A stretch of DNA of 64,000 bases from assembly GCA_963575745.1 (NCBI GenBank), contig CAUYUJ010016140.1, positions 145,390 through 209,389 of the forward strand, written 5' to 3'. Shown here piece after piece: positions 1 through 8,042 of the stretch; the stretch's first letter is position 1, and each line of letters begins with the position of its first letter. Origin of the DNA: Prorocentrum cordatum. Its lineage: Eukaryota; Sar; Dinophyceae; Prorocentrales; Prorocentraceae. The notes under the pieces were generated by a model. It had not been told where the DNA came from, made no database searches, and saw nothing but the letters and a program-made list of their open reading frames with translations. The position numbers and the translations under genes are program-made.

Positions 1-94
1 GTTGGCCTCAGTTTCGGACTTCCGCTCGTTCCGAATCGTGCTCCCGCTGCAGCGCTGACCTCATTTCCGCGCTTCCGCTCGTTCCTCATTTCCA

Positions 95-285
95 GTGCCA
101 TGCCATGGCATGCAATACAGAGGTATGGTGTGTTCCGCTGTGCGATGGCATCCCTTCAGCTGCAAAGCTCTGATATGCAGTGCTTGACTACGCAGTGCTA
201 CGCCATGCTACGTCGTGCTACGCGTTGATCTTCAACGCCTTGTTATGCCATGCAATGCTATGCCATGCTACGACATCCGACTGCG
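95..285. repeat. degenerate 10-11 bp TGCTACGCCA-like minisatellite
   Basis: Units such as TGCTACGCCA, TGCTACGTCG and TGCTATGCCA recur with small variations. No coding or RNA feature is visible here. Confidence 0.6.
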
Positions 286-389
286 CGAATAGAGAGGAGA
301 TCTACGCCATGGTAAGGGACGGGAGGGAGGGGTAGGACGTTAGATAAGACGCTTGCGCACCTAGCTTGTCTCTCCCCCCTCTCTCCCCC

Positions 390-621
390 CTCTTGCACAC
401 ATCTTGGAGGCTTCTCTGGAGCCTCTTGAGCATCTCTCGGGGGCCTCTGGGGCCGCCTTGGCGGCCTCTGGAGAGCCTGCTGGGGGGCCTCTTGGAGGCT
501 TCTTTGGGGGCGTCTTGGGGCCTCTTAGGCCCTCTCTTAGGGCCTCTTCTGGGCCTCTTCTGTGGGGGGCCTCTTTGGGCCTCTCGGGGGCGTCTTGGGG
601 GCTCCTCCTCCTCCTCCTCCA
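390..621 (+). repeat. CTTGGGGCC-type minisatellite array (first of several)
   Basis: Degenerate 10-12 bp units built on CTTGGGGCC(G/T/C)T, for example CTTGGAGGCTT, CTTGGCGGCCT and CTTGGGGGCGT, run head to tail and end in a short (CTC)n tract at about 600-621. The same family recurs at 11885-13545, 16985-17220, 34403-34500 and 63620-63745, always in this orientation. Open frames through it on both strands encode Gly/Leu/Trp/Ser-rich peptides and are by-products of the repeat. Confidence 0.75.
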
Positions 622-984
622 GGGGGTGGAATCGGCCCCACGTGGCTCCCAAGCCCGGGTCAGCCAGAGGGGATTGGCTGACCCCCGTTGGCGCTGGCTC
701 CCGTTGCGTGAGCCCCGACGCCAATCCACGGATGCCTTGTATGCACCATACTGCGTTGGCATCTCCCGGGGCGTCGTCGATCCTCGACCAAGGAATGGTG
801 CGGTGCACACTTGTTTTCGGCCCTCGGATCTGAGAAGCTGTGTGCCGTTCTGCGTGAGAGCGAGGCCGGAAGGGAGTCCAAACATGGTGCGGTGCATGGG
901 CGCCGTTCTCGTAACTGAGCAACAGTTCATCGAGGATGCGACGAACCCCTAACCTTGTGGAGGACGATCAATGGAGAGGAAACA
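622..984. other. no gene recognised
   Basis: GC-rich single-copy-looking DNA. Open frames exist on both strands but show no family motif. I see no RNA gene. Confidence 0.4.
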
Positions 985-1100
985 TGTTGCCAAATAATTT
1001 CCAGATGTCTAAAACATGTGTTGAACATGTTTTAAACATGCACAAAACATGTTTAAAACATGTTTAGGACATTTTTCCTACATTTTAAACACATGTTAAA
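985..1100. repeat. AT-rich ACATGT palindrome cluster
   Basis: AAACATGTT and ACATGT palindromes repeat about every 12-18 bp in an AT-rich island that contrasts with the GC-rich surroundings. Could be a structural or matrix-type AT island; no function can be assigned. Confidence 0.6.
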
Positions 1101-1284
1101 TTCGATGATAGGACTGTTAGGGTGTCCATTGTCATGGCATCCACAATCCTAACCCTAAGTGAACAGAATGAGGACGTAGCCCAACTCAGGTCTCCGTGCT
1201 TGCATTGTGGACGATAGACCTGGGTTGCTCGGCTTGATACACCTTCAGGAAAGACCCCCTATCCCTAATGCTATCGGCCCCATG

Positions 1285-1329
1285 AAGAAACCCAGAGTAA
1301 CCCTCCCCAAGGGTTACTTTGGGTTTCTT
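1285..1329. repeat. hairpin, 20-bp stem, 5-nt loop
   Basis: AAGAAACCCA pairs with TGGGTTTCTT and, after one mismatch, AGTAACCCT pairs with AGGGTTACT around a CCCCA loop. The right arm is shared with the larger inverted repeat at 1320-1495. Confidence 0.85.
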
Positions 1330-1495
1330 AATAAGCGTGGGGGGGGACCCCCCGACGGGGGTCAACCTCGCCTCGTCGTCGTTCCGCGACGGGGGTCGGA
1401 GCGCCTTCGGCGCGCGGTGGCTGCCCGCAACGGGGGTCGATGTGGGGCTGTCGGCGGGGGTGACGCCCCCCCCCCCGACGCTTGTTAAGAAACTC
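1320..1495. repeat. inverted repeat enclosing a G/C-run segment
   Basis: GGGTTTCTTAATAAGCGTGG at 1321-1340 is inverted near 1469-1494 as CGACGCTTGTTAAGAAACTC, with poly-G and poly-C at the inner edges. The spacer of about 120 bp carries three GACGGGGGTC-like units. Confidence 0.75.
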
Positions 1496-1617
1496 GGAGT
1501 CGGGGCCTTTCGGCCGCTAGTCGTCAGTTTCCGACGGCAGGACGGCGATCGTCCTTCGGAGCTCTGCAAGCGCCCACCGCTCAGAGTCAGCCATGCGCCG
1601 AGGGGGGTGGGGGGGAG

Positions 1618-1740
1618 GGGGGGGGGCTTCTCAGAAGCAGCCCTGCTTCTTGGAAGGCGCGGGCCTCGTCTCCAGATGTGGGGCCGGCGCCTTCTGAGAA
1701 GCCGCCTCCTCCTGCGAGGCCCTGCCCCCTCCCTCCACCC
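1618..1740. repeat. TTCTGAGAAG palindromic repeat family, copy a
   Basis: Contains GCTTCTCAGAAGC and CCTTCTGAGAAGC palindromes separated by about 60 bp, and a CCTGCCCCCTCCC tail. Shares its layout with copies at 9374, 11380, 15066 and 28885. Confidence 0.6.
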
Positions 1741-1747
1741 CCTTGTT

Positions 1748-2199
1748 CAGAGCCCCGAATCACCAGGGGTAGCTCGGGTCGGGGCCAATTCGGGTTCGTC
1801 TTTCGGGATTCCGAACCCGAGTTACCCCAGACCCGAGTTACCCCGGACAGTTCGGGCGTCCAGAGCCCCGAATCACCCGGGGTAGCTCGGGTCGGGGCCA
1901 ATTCGGGTTCGTTGTTCGGGATTCCGAACCCGAGTGACCCCGGACCCGAGTTACCCCGGACAGTTCGGGCGTCCAGAGCCCCGAATCACCCGGGGTAGCT
2001 CGGGTCGGGGCCAATTCGGGTTCGTTGTTCGGGGTTCCGAACCCGAGTGACCCCGGACCCGAGTTACCCCGGACAGTTCGGGCGTCCAGAGCCCCGAATC
2101 ATCAGGGGTAGCTCGGGTCGGGGCCAATTCGGGTTCGTTGTTCGGGATTCCGAACCCGAGTTACCCCGGACCCGAGCTACCCCGGAGAACTCGGGCGAG
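1748..2199. repeat. four tandem 113-bp monomers upstream of the LINE
   Basis: CAGAGCCCCGAATCA begins monomers at 1748, 1861, 1974 and 2087, a spacing of exactly 113 bp each time; the last runs into the GAG tract. Each monomer contains inverted elements (TCGGGTTCG facing CGAACCCGA; GGGGTAGCTCGGG facing CCCGAGTTACCCC), so each can form a long hairpin. They lie upstream of the spliced-leader relic and are therefore outside the mature-transcript copy. They could be old promoter-type monomers or an unrelated satellite. Confidence 0.9.
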
Positions 2200-2288
2200 G
2201 AGGAGGAGGAGGAGGAGGAGGAGGAGGAGGAGGAGGAGGAGGAGGAGGAGGAGGAGGAGAGGAGGAGGGAGGAGGAGGAGAGGAGAGG
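2198..2288. repeat. (GAG)n microsatellite abutting the LINE 5' end
   Basis: About 90 bp of GAG/GGA triplets ending directly at the first base of the spliced-leader relic. A second GAG tract abuts the LINE's 3' end (7907-8042), which suggests that the LINE inserted into, or duplicated, a GAG target. Confidence 0.9.
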
Positions 2289-2310
2289 TCCGTTGCCATT
2301 TTGGCTCAAG
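2289..2310 (+). other. dinoflagellate spliced-leader (DinoSL) relic
   Basis: The 22 bases match the published dinoflagellate spliced leader at 21 positions; the only difference is GTTGCC in place of GTAGCC, and CCATTTTGGCTCAAG is perfect. Spliced leader is added to mRNA in trans, so a genomic copy joined to a coding region indicates reverse transcription of a mature trans-spliced RNA. Here it is the outermost 5' sequence of the LINE and is followed immediately by an ATG at 2311. Confidence 0.93.
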
Positions 2311-2423
2311 ATGGTGACATACGCGCTTCGTGTAACGTACAACCTCTTTGAGTGGGCAGCCTCTCTTGAAGAGGCATACTTGTGTGCAAGCGCAAGCGGA
2401 CAATTTCTCGCACTCTTCGTATC

Positions 2424-3446
2424 ATGGTGGTGTGTGGCAACTGTGGTTGCCGCAAGAATCCTCAGTGGTACAAATTTTGTAAGCATTGTGGCAGCGACTT
2501 GCCGCACGTACATCCGACCGACCCGAAGCAGCCCAGCGGCGCCTGGGGTCACAATCAAAATGGCAACGGCAACAAAGGCAACAAGAAGGGCTGGCAGAGT
2601 GGTTGGGGAGTTTGGTCTCAGAAGCAGTGGGACTCGTGGCTTGCTACCCCAGCATCAATCTTCACCGACGAGGAAGTTCAGCCACTTGTCGACATGGACG
2701 AGAAAGCATTCGAAGCCGCCTCCATGTTCATGTCGCCTGCCCAGAAGAAGGAGCTGGTACGACGTCGTGCTCTCGCTGATGGTGTTCCTGAAGTGGTGTC
2801 TCGCCATGCTCAGCAGCAGCACACGGAAGTTCGCAGCAAGCTCAACGGCCTCAAGGTCAAGCTGGCCAAAGCCGAGAAAGGTCTCGCCAACCAGTTCGAC
2901 CGTGTGTGCAACCTCAAGTTACAGTGCCAGAAGCTGGAGATGGAGGAGCAGCAGACCGCCTCGGAGTCTGCAGCCGCCTGGGCCAAGGTCGCAGGAGGCA
3001 CGCAGCCTGAAGACGCAGTTCTACGCAGCTTCGACGGCCTGGATCCAGCGATGGCGCAGCAGTTCAAGCAGTTGGTGCAAGCCAGGGACAAGATCAAAGC
3101 TGACGCAGCAGCGCAGGCAGCCCCGCCTGAGCCTGTGGCAGAAGAGATGCCAGTCGACCACGACGAAGACGACGACGAGCTCGAGGATGACTCCTGGGCC
3201 GACGCCGACGACGTCGCGGCGGCCACCGCCGAGCAGCTCGTCAAGCTTCACGGCACCCCCGAGGCCCTGGAGGAGTTGCGCAACGCTAATCTTCATCTTG
3301 GTCTCTCTGTGGATCAGTGTCGCGGCCTGGTCTCCACCCTTGTCTCCAACATCAAGCGGTGCAGGCAGGAGAAGATCGACTGGCGCGCCAAGCAGAAGCA
3401 GTGCAAGCAAGCAGACGGTGGAGCTGTTGATGGGTCGAACCTTTAG
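2424..3446 (+). CDS. LINE ORF1 protein: zinc ribbon plus coiled coil
   Basis: 340-residue protein with the start chosen at the first ATG in frame (2424). Residues 4, 7, 19 and 22 form a CxxC-x11-CxxC zinc ribbon (CGNC then CKHC), typical of nucleic-acid binding ORF1 proteins of dinoflagellate LINEs. A glycine/asparagine/lysine-rich linker follows, then a helical, probably coiled-coil region (roughly residues 100-210, rich in K, E, A, Q), an acidic patch near residues 245-265 (DEDDDE), and a basic C-terminal helix ending in QKQCKQADGG. By analogy with LINE ORF1 proteins it should bind element RNA and form the ribonucleoprotein. It overlaps the endonuclease frame by 17 nt. It starts 113 nt after the spliced-leader relic, a plausible 5'UTR length, although an upstream ATG in another frame sits at 2311. 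No internal stop or frameshift is visible. Confidence 0.85.
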   Translation: MVVCGNCGCRKNPQWYKFCKHCGSDLPHVHPTDPKQPSGAWGHNQNGNGNKGNKKGWQSGWGVWSQKQWDSWLATPASIFTDEEVQPLVDMDEKAFEAASMFMSPAQKKELVRRRALADGVPEVVSRHAQQQHTEVRSKLNGLKVKLAKAEKGLANQFDRVCNLKLQCQKLEMEEQQTASESAAAWAKVAGGTQPEDAVLRSFDGLDPAMAQQFKQLVQARDKIKADAAAQAAPPEPVAEEMPVDHDEDDDELEDDSWADADDVAAATAEQLVKLHGTPEALEELRNANLHLGLSVDQCRGLVSTLVSNIKRCRQEKIDWRAKQKQCKQADGGAVDGSNL

Positions 3447-4530
3447 CATTACCGCCGGCGGCAGCAAGGTCAAGAAGTGGTGCTTCCTCACCACCAACGT
3501 TACCGCTTGGTCTAGTTTCGAGCGGGTGCAAGAATGTAAATCTAAGTTCGACGTGATAGGCGTTCAGGAGACACATCTGAATCCTGAGCAAAGTGATTCC
3601 CATGAAGCACAGCTGCGCAAGGTAGGATACTCTGCTAAGCTTGTTCCTGGGGCTCCTAAAGGCACTGGAGGGCTCGCTGGAGGGCTGGGCATCATCGTCC
3701 CTGCTCACATTGGGTTAGCTCCTGTCTTGGGAAATGATATCATATTATGGCCTGGAAGGGCCATGGCTCTACATGTTGGCGGGGTCGTTCGTGGAGGGAT
3801 CGTCTTCGTCACTCTGTATCTCAGGCACTCCTCGGGGCTCGGAGAGTTCAATTGGGGCATCCTCAGCAAGGTCGGGTCGTTCCTTAAGCAGGTCGCTCTA
3901 CCCTTCGTCGTGTCCGCAGATTGGCAGATTGAACCCGAGAGTTTGATTTCCAGTGGTTGGCCTGCAGCTCTTGATGCAACTGTGCAGCATGCGAACAGAG
4001 GCACTTGCAGGCCAGCTCTCAATAATATCGATTATTTCGTGGTCAGTAACGTCCTGGCTCGCGAATGCAGCTGTGTGGTCAGGACGGACATCGCGACCGC
4101 TCCACATTTTCCTGTGCAGTTATCCTTTACCGCTCTTGCTGCAGATGAGACCGTTCAAGTGGTACAGGTTCCAAGACGGTTTCCTGCAGAAGTTCCTGTG
4201 GGCTGTGCTCTTCCGCCGATCCCCTTCAAATGGGACGAGATTGGGTTAGAGGTTGACTGTAAAGATCATGTTGATGATAAGTGGGAGTGTTTTATTGGGC
4301 ACTGTGAGGATGAATGGCTTCAGATTTTTCAGATACCTCCCGAGGACTCTCACAAATACACCGGCAGAGCCTCCCCGCTAAGGTTGTCTGACAACCCCCT
4401 GAGGCGTCCTGGGCCCCCAAGGTTCCCGAAGCTCTCCGTCATCGCCGTGTGGTGGAAGAAGGTCTCTGTGTCCCTTGAGGAGCTCCAGTCGTCCAACGTC
4501 GTCGTCTGGGGCGACGCGTCAACAGATTGA
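3430..4530 (+). CDS. LINE apurinic-type endonuclease domain (ORF2, 5' part)
   Basis: 366 codons from ATG 3430, overlapping ORF1 by 17 nt in the +1 phase. The order of motifs is that of the endonuclease/exonuclease/phosphatase fold: TTNVTAW near the start, VQETHL with the metal-binding Glu codon at 3568, LYLRHSSG, SADWQIEPE (Asp codon 3919), NNIDYFVVS (Asp codon 4030) and TAPHFPV (His codon 4105). It would nick target DNA for target-primed reverse transcription. Two canonical positions differ: the GDFN motif reads ADWQ and the terminal SDH reads APH, so activity is uncertain unless the clade tolerates these changes. The frame is also open upstream back to 2047, with an ATG at 2311 directly after the spliced leader. 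It ends with a TGA at 4528 just as the RT frame opens in the -1 phase, so EN and RT may be one protein joined by frameshifting, or one gene broken by an indel. Confidence 0.82.
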   Translation: MGRTFSITAGGSKVKKWCFLTTNVTAWSSFERVQECKSKFDVIGVQETHLNPEQSDSHEAQLRKVGYSAKLVPGAPKGTGGLAGGLGIIVPAHIGLAPVLGNDIILWPGRAMALHVGGVVRGGIVFVTLYLRHSSGLGEFNWGILSKVGSFLKQVALPFVVSADWQIEPESLISSGWPAALDATVQHANRGTCRPALNNIDYFVVSNVLARECSCVVRTDIATAPHFPVQLSFTALAADETVQVVQVPRRFPAEVPVGCALPPIPFKWDEIGLEVDCKDHVDDKWECFIGHCEDEWLQIFQIPPEDSHKYTGRASPLRLSDNPLRRPGPPRFPKLSVIAVWWKKVSVSLEELQSSNVVVWGDASTD

Positions 4531-7500
4531 CAAGATTATCGCGCTCTCATTTTCTTTCCCAGGAGGAGCCTTATTTATCCTGGGCTCGTGTGCTGGATAA
4601 GGCCAAGCACTTACCAGCACCAGTGGTCTCTGTGCTAATTCAGTGGTCTTCCGAAGCTGCTCTTCGCGAGGCCAAGAGGGCTGCCAAGCAGAAAGAGATT
4701 GAGTGGAACAGGTGGATTGAAAAGCACTCGTCCAACGGCTCGTCTGCGTTATACTCGTTCTCAGCCTTGCCCACGCCTTGGCAGCCCTCGTGCATGGAGC
4801 ATTCGACGCTGAGGCCTGCCACGTCTCGCGAGCAGATGAAGGCGTTGCTGGCTGAGTGGGAAGAATGGTGGCAAGTATCTCATCATCATCCCTCTCTCGG
4901 TTGGCCAGATGACCTCGGCGAGCCTCCTGATCCTCCCACAGTTCCTCAACTTAGAGCCGTGCTAAAGTCCTTCAAGGCCTCCACGGGGACGGGGTTCGAT
5001 CAGGCATCTCCTAGGCTATTTCTTCTTCTTCCAGACGAAGCTTTAGAAATATTGTGCGACATCATCGGGGCCATTGAAAGTTATCTCGAGTGGCCCTCAG
5101 CTTGGATTCGTGTGGTATTTATACTTCAGCGTCTTGGCGGCGTTCGTCCTCTTGGGCTCCCACATGTCCCCTGCAGGATCCAAAGCAGGCTCCGAAGGCC
5201 CCTGGTGCATAAGTGGCAACGAGAAAATTTCCAGAGTTTTTGGTGGTCGGTCAAAGGCAAGAGCTCCGAGAAATGCGTTTGGATATCCAGTGCCTGGTCA
5301 GAGTACGCCACAGCTCGAGGTATGTCCACCGCAACCATTTTGCTCGACCTGAAAAAGGCGTTTGAGTTGGTGCGCCACCACCACTTGCTTCAGGCCGCTA
5401 TCGAAAGCTCGTTCCCACTATGGATTCTGAAGCTTTTGATTTCCATGTATCGCATGCCGAGAGTGCTCGACATGCACGGTATTGCTAGTGATGTGATTCG
5501 CGTGGAGCAGACCATCGTGCCTGGCTGCCACTACGCCACGGTCATGCTCCAGCTCTTGTTGCTTGGGCCGTTGAGGCAGGTCCAGGCGAGCTACAGGTGC
5601 GTCATGATGAGTGTGAATGTGGATGATTTCGGGCTGCAGCGGCACGGGACCCACGTTCGCGTTCACAAAGAGCTTGCTGGGGCCACCAAGATGCTGTGCA
5701 GACTCCTTAAGAAGATCGATATGAGGCTTGCCGTGGATAAGGGCCGTGTTGTATCCAACTGTATACAGCTGCGAAAGGCCTTATCGCGCACATTGTCTTC
5801 TGTTGGAGTTCTTGGCGTTGGCACCGAACGCAATCTTGGTGTTGATTATGGTGCAGGACGTGTTCGAGGCAAGCCAGTTGTCAAGGCAAGGCTTCGAGTC
5901 ATTGCTGCACGGCGCAAGCGCATGTCAGCGCTCAAGTCTGGGCGACCTCGCCGACGAGTACTTGGGCACATGACACGTGCCGCTCTCGAGGGTGCAGTTT
6001 CTCACGGTACTTCCGTCCTCGGGATCAACAATGGTGAGTTGTCTACGCTTCGCTCCCTTGCTGGCAAGCTTCAAGATCATCGCCCCGACGGTCGGTCTCG
6101 CACATTAGCCTTGATGGTCGCGCCCAACACGGACTTGGACCCGATCTACCGTGCGACGTGGCAGCCAATTAAGTTTCTGTTGCAGTGCTGGTGGGAGCAG
6201 TGGCTGCCACAGAGTTCCATGGCCACTGCCATGGAAGCAACTGCCGACCACCTCGCCACGCTGAACACGCCGTGGGTCGCCATTCGAGGTCCGTTTTCTG
6301 CTGCTTGGGCCACGCTGTGGAGGATCGGAGTGCGAGTGACTTCCATGTCTGAATGGACTCTGCCTGACGGAGCTGCGTTCAATCCGACGACGGTCTGCAT
6401 CAGTACAGTTCAGCGTGTTCTCTACTGGTTGTGTTTCAAATGGCAGTGCAAGCAGGTGTCTGAACATCTCAACTTGCCCGAGTTCGAGCGCGGCATCATC
6501 TTGCAACCGGTTGTGAGTTATCTGCGATCTGGTGCTCCTGCTCAACATCGGGCTTATGTTCGATCGTGTTTCGTCGGTGGTCAGTGGCCCATGCAGAGAC
6601 AATGGCAATCGGGCTACGACGTGGACCCGTGCTGCCCCGTGTGCTTGCAGACTCGTGAGCTTGAGACGGCAGGCACCCTCCTCCATCGCCACACTTCTTG
6701 CGCCTGTGCCGAGCCTGAAGTTGTGGGAAAGGAACCGCCCTCTTTTCTCTCTGGGTTCGCGGAGGCCTCTGTGGGATCCCCGTTGGCTCTCGTGATGGCT
6801 GAGCGGTGTCTTGTTCCCAGGCCTGAGCTCACTAAGCCAGATATCACCCAAGTGCCGCCAGAGTTCTGGTACTTGGGATCTTCCAACGAATTAGGAGGCG
6901 ACATTTTCATTGACGGATCGGTTTTCGAGGGTGAGCTGCCAGACCTTGCTTCTGCGGGCTGGGCCGTTGTTGCTCTTTCCCCTCCCACTCTTGATGCTCG
7001 TCGATCTCGTACGCCTCTTGCCATTGCGCGTGGGCCTCTCCTCGGAATTCTGCCGACAATAAACGAGGCTGAGCTCACAGCGTTCTGTTTTGCGCTCAGG
7101 CATGCCTTGCCTGGGTCTGTCATCCACACAGATAGCGATTTCGTGTGGCGAGGTGTTTGTATCAGAGGTAGAGATGAATGCTGCCATTGTCTGTCCCCGC
7201 ACGCCCTTCTCTGGACCGAAGTTTGGCGTCTCCTGGACGACCGTGGCGAAGATGACCTTTCGCGGTTGGTCGCGAAGATAAAATCGCACCCGACTCCCAG
7301 GGACTGGGCCCAGGGTCTCACGACGCCTCGTCTGAATGCTGGCAACAAGATTGCCGATATGTTCGCTCGGTGGGCTGCGCAAGCTGGTAGGCTGTCGCAG
7401 GCCCAGCGAGACCTTCTCAAGAGGAGAGCCAAGGTCCTCAAGGTCTGGCTTCCTTGGGTCGGGGCTGTTGGGGAGGGCGACGACACGTTCCACCCCTCGC

Positions 7501-7844
7501 AGGCGAAGAGAGGTCGCCCTCCCCAACCCGCCCTTCAGATTGCGCAGGATGCCCCGCCTTCTCTCCTCGAGCGGATCATCGCTCAGAACGGCGGCTTCCA
7601 CCAGGCGGGCGCGCGCGCCCATGCACTCGTTCGGTTTTCTCTCGGTGCTGATGTTACTCTCATCGCGTGCGCTGCATGTCAGGCGATCGTTTCTGATCGG
7701 ATTGGCTCCCTTGCTCGTCCCTGCGTTCCCAAACGATCGGCCTGGGCCACGAAGATCTGGGATCGGCTCGCTCGCGGTGAGTACCGACACGTCGGCTTGA
7801 ATACGGTACTCCGTGTGCGAGCCTCTGCACCGATCGCAGGCTGA
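4479..7844 (+). CDS. LINE reverse transcriptase with RNase H (ORF2, 3' part)
   Basis: An open frame from 4479 (after a TGA at 4476) to the stop at 7842; there is no ATG before 4794, so it is probably expressed as a fusion with the endonuclease. Reverse transcriptase motifs are in order: FKASTGTGFDQ (about 4970), the GGVRPLGLP nucleotide-binding region, ILLDLKKAFELV with the catalytic Asp codon 5346, IVPGCHYATVM in place of the usual motif B, and NVDDFG with two catalytic Asp codons at 5622 and 5625 (the usual YADD replaced by NVDD). A CPVC...HRHTSC zinc knuckle follows near 6633. An RNase H domain keeps its DEDD residues: FIDGS (6912), EAEL (7071), HTDSD (7131) and NKIADMFAR (7356). The C-terminus has a second cysteine group (CAAC...C). 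It copies element RNA at the nicked target and removes the RNA strand. No internal stops are seen. Confidence 0.9.
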   Translation, partial: GAPVVQRRRLGRRVNRLTRLSRSHFLSQEEPYLSWARVLDKAKHLPAPVVSVLIQWSSEAALREAKRAAKQKEIEWNRWIEKHSSNGSSALYSFSALPTPWQPSCMEHSTLRPATSREQMKALLAEWEEWWQVSHHHPSLGWPDDLGEPPDPPTVPQLRAVLKSFKASTGTGFDQASPRLFLLLPDEALEILCDIIGAIESYLEWPSAWIRVVFILQRLGGVRPLGLPHVPCRIQSRLRRPLVHKWQRENFQSFWWSVKGKSSEKCVWISSAWSEYATARGMSTATILLDLKKAFELVRHHHLLQAAIESSFPLWILKLLISMYRMPRVLDMHGIASDVIRVEQTIVPGCHYATVMLQLLLLGPLRQVQASYRCVMMSVNVDDFGLQRHGTHVRVHKELAGATKMLCRLLKKIDMRLAVDKGRVVSNCIQLRKALSRTLSSVGVLGVGTERNLGVDYGAGRVRGKPVVKARLRVIAARRKRMSALKSGRPRRRVLGHMTRAALEGAVSHGTSVLGINNGELSTLRSLAGKLQDHRPDGRSRTLALMVAPNTDLDPIYRATWQPIKFLLQCWWEQWLPQSSMATAMEATADHLATLNTPWVAIRGPFSAAWATLWRIGVRVTSMSEWTLPDGAAFNPTTVCISTVQRVLYWLCFKWQCKQVSEHLNLPEFERGIILQPVVSYLRSGAPAQHRAYVRSCFVGGQWPMQRQWQSGYDVDPCCPVCLQTRELETAGTLLHRHTSCACAEPEVVGKEPPSFLSGFAEASVGSPLALVMAERCLVPRPELTKPDITQVPPEFWYLGSSNELGGDIFIDGSVFEGELPDLASAGWAVVALSPPTLDARRSRTPLAIARGPLLGILPTINEAELTAFCFALRHALPGSVIHTDSDFVWRGVCIRGRDECCHCLSPHALLWTEVWRLLDDRGEDDLSRLVAKIKSHPTPRDWAQGLTTPRLNAGNKIADMFARWAAQAGRLSQAQRDLLKRRAKVLKVWLPWVGAVGEGDDTFHPSQAKRGRPPQPALQIAQDAPPSLLERIIAQNGGFHQAGARAHALVRFSLGADVTLIACAACQAIVSDRIGSLARPCVPKRSAWATKIWDRLARGEYRHVGLNTVLRVRASAPIAG

Positions 7845-7906
7845 TTTGAGTTTGTAGGTAATAAGAGTTGGCCATGGCAGACTCTGTTCTGGTCAATGTC
7901 GTGCCC

Positions 7907-8042
7907 AGGAGGAGGAGGAGGAGGAGGAGGAGGAGGAGGAGGAGGAGGAGGAGGAGGAGGAGGGAGGAGGAGGGAGGAGGAGGAGAGGAGGAGGAGGAGG
8001 AGGAGGAGGAGGAGGAGGAGGAGGAGGAGGAGGAGGAGGAGG
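7907..8042. repeat. (GAG)n microsatellite abutting the LINE 3' end
   Basis: About 135 bp of GAG/GGA triplets directly after the LINE 3' tail. Together with 2198-2288 it brackets the element. Open frames here encode poly-Glu, poly-Arg or poly-Gly and are not genes. Confidence 0.9.

Larger units (their letters stand above)
2289..7906 (+). mobile_element. LINE (non-LTR retrotransposon), near full length, 5' end at a spliced-leader relic
   Basis: A 5.6-kb element with the order of a LINE: 5' leader, ORF1 (2424-3446), endonuclease frame (3430-4530), reverse transcriptase with RNase H (4479-7844), then a 62-bp 3' tail. It begins at the dinoflagellate spliced leader and is bounded on both sides by GAG microsatellite. 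There are no long terminal repeats, integrase or protease, which argues against an LTR element. Catalytic RT and RNase H acidic residues are present, and the only apparent lesion is the phase change between endonuclease and RT, so it is young or recently active. The GAG tracts may be target sequence, a microsatellite tail, or both. The exact 3' boundary is uncertain because the tail joins the microsatellite without a poly(A). Confidence 0.9.

Noticed and set aside
940-1160. Telomere-like CCCTAACC and CCTAACCCTAAG
   Set aside because: Only isolated single matches, no tandem TTTAGGG/CCCTAAA array.
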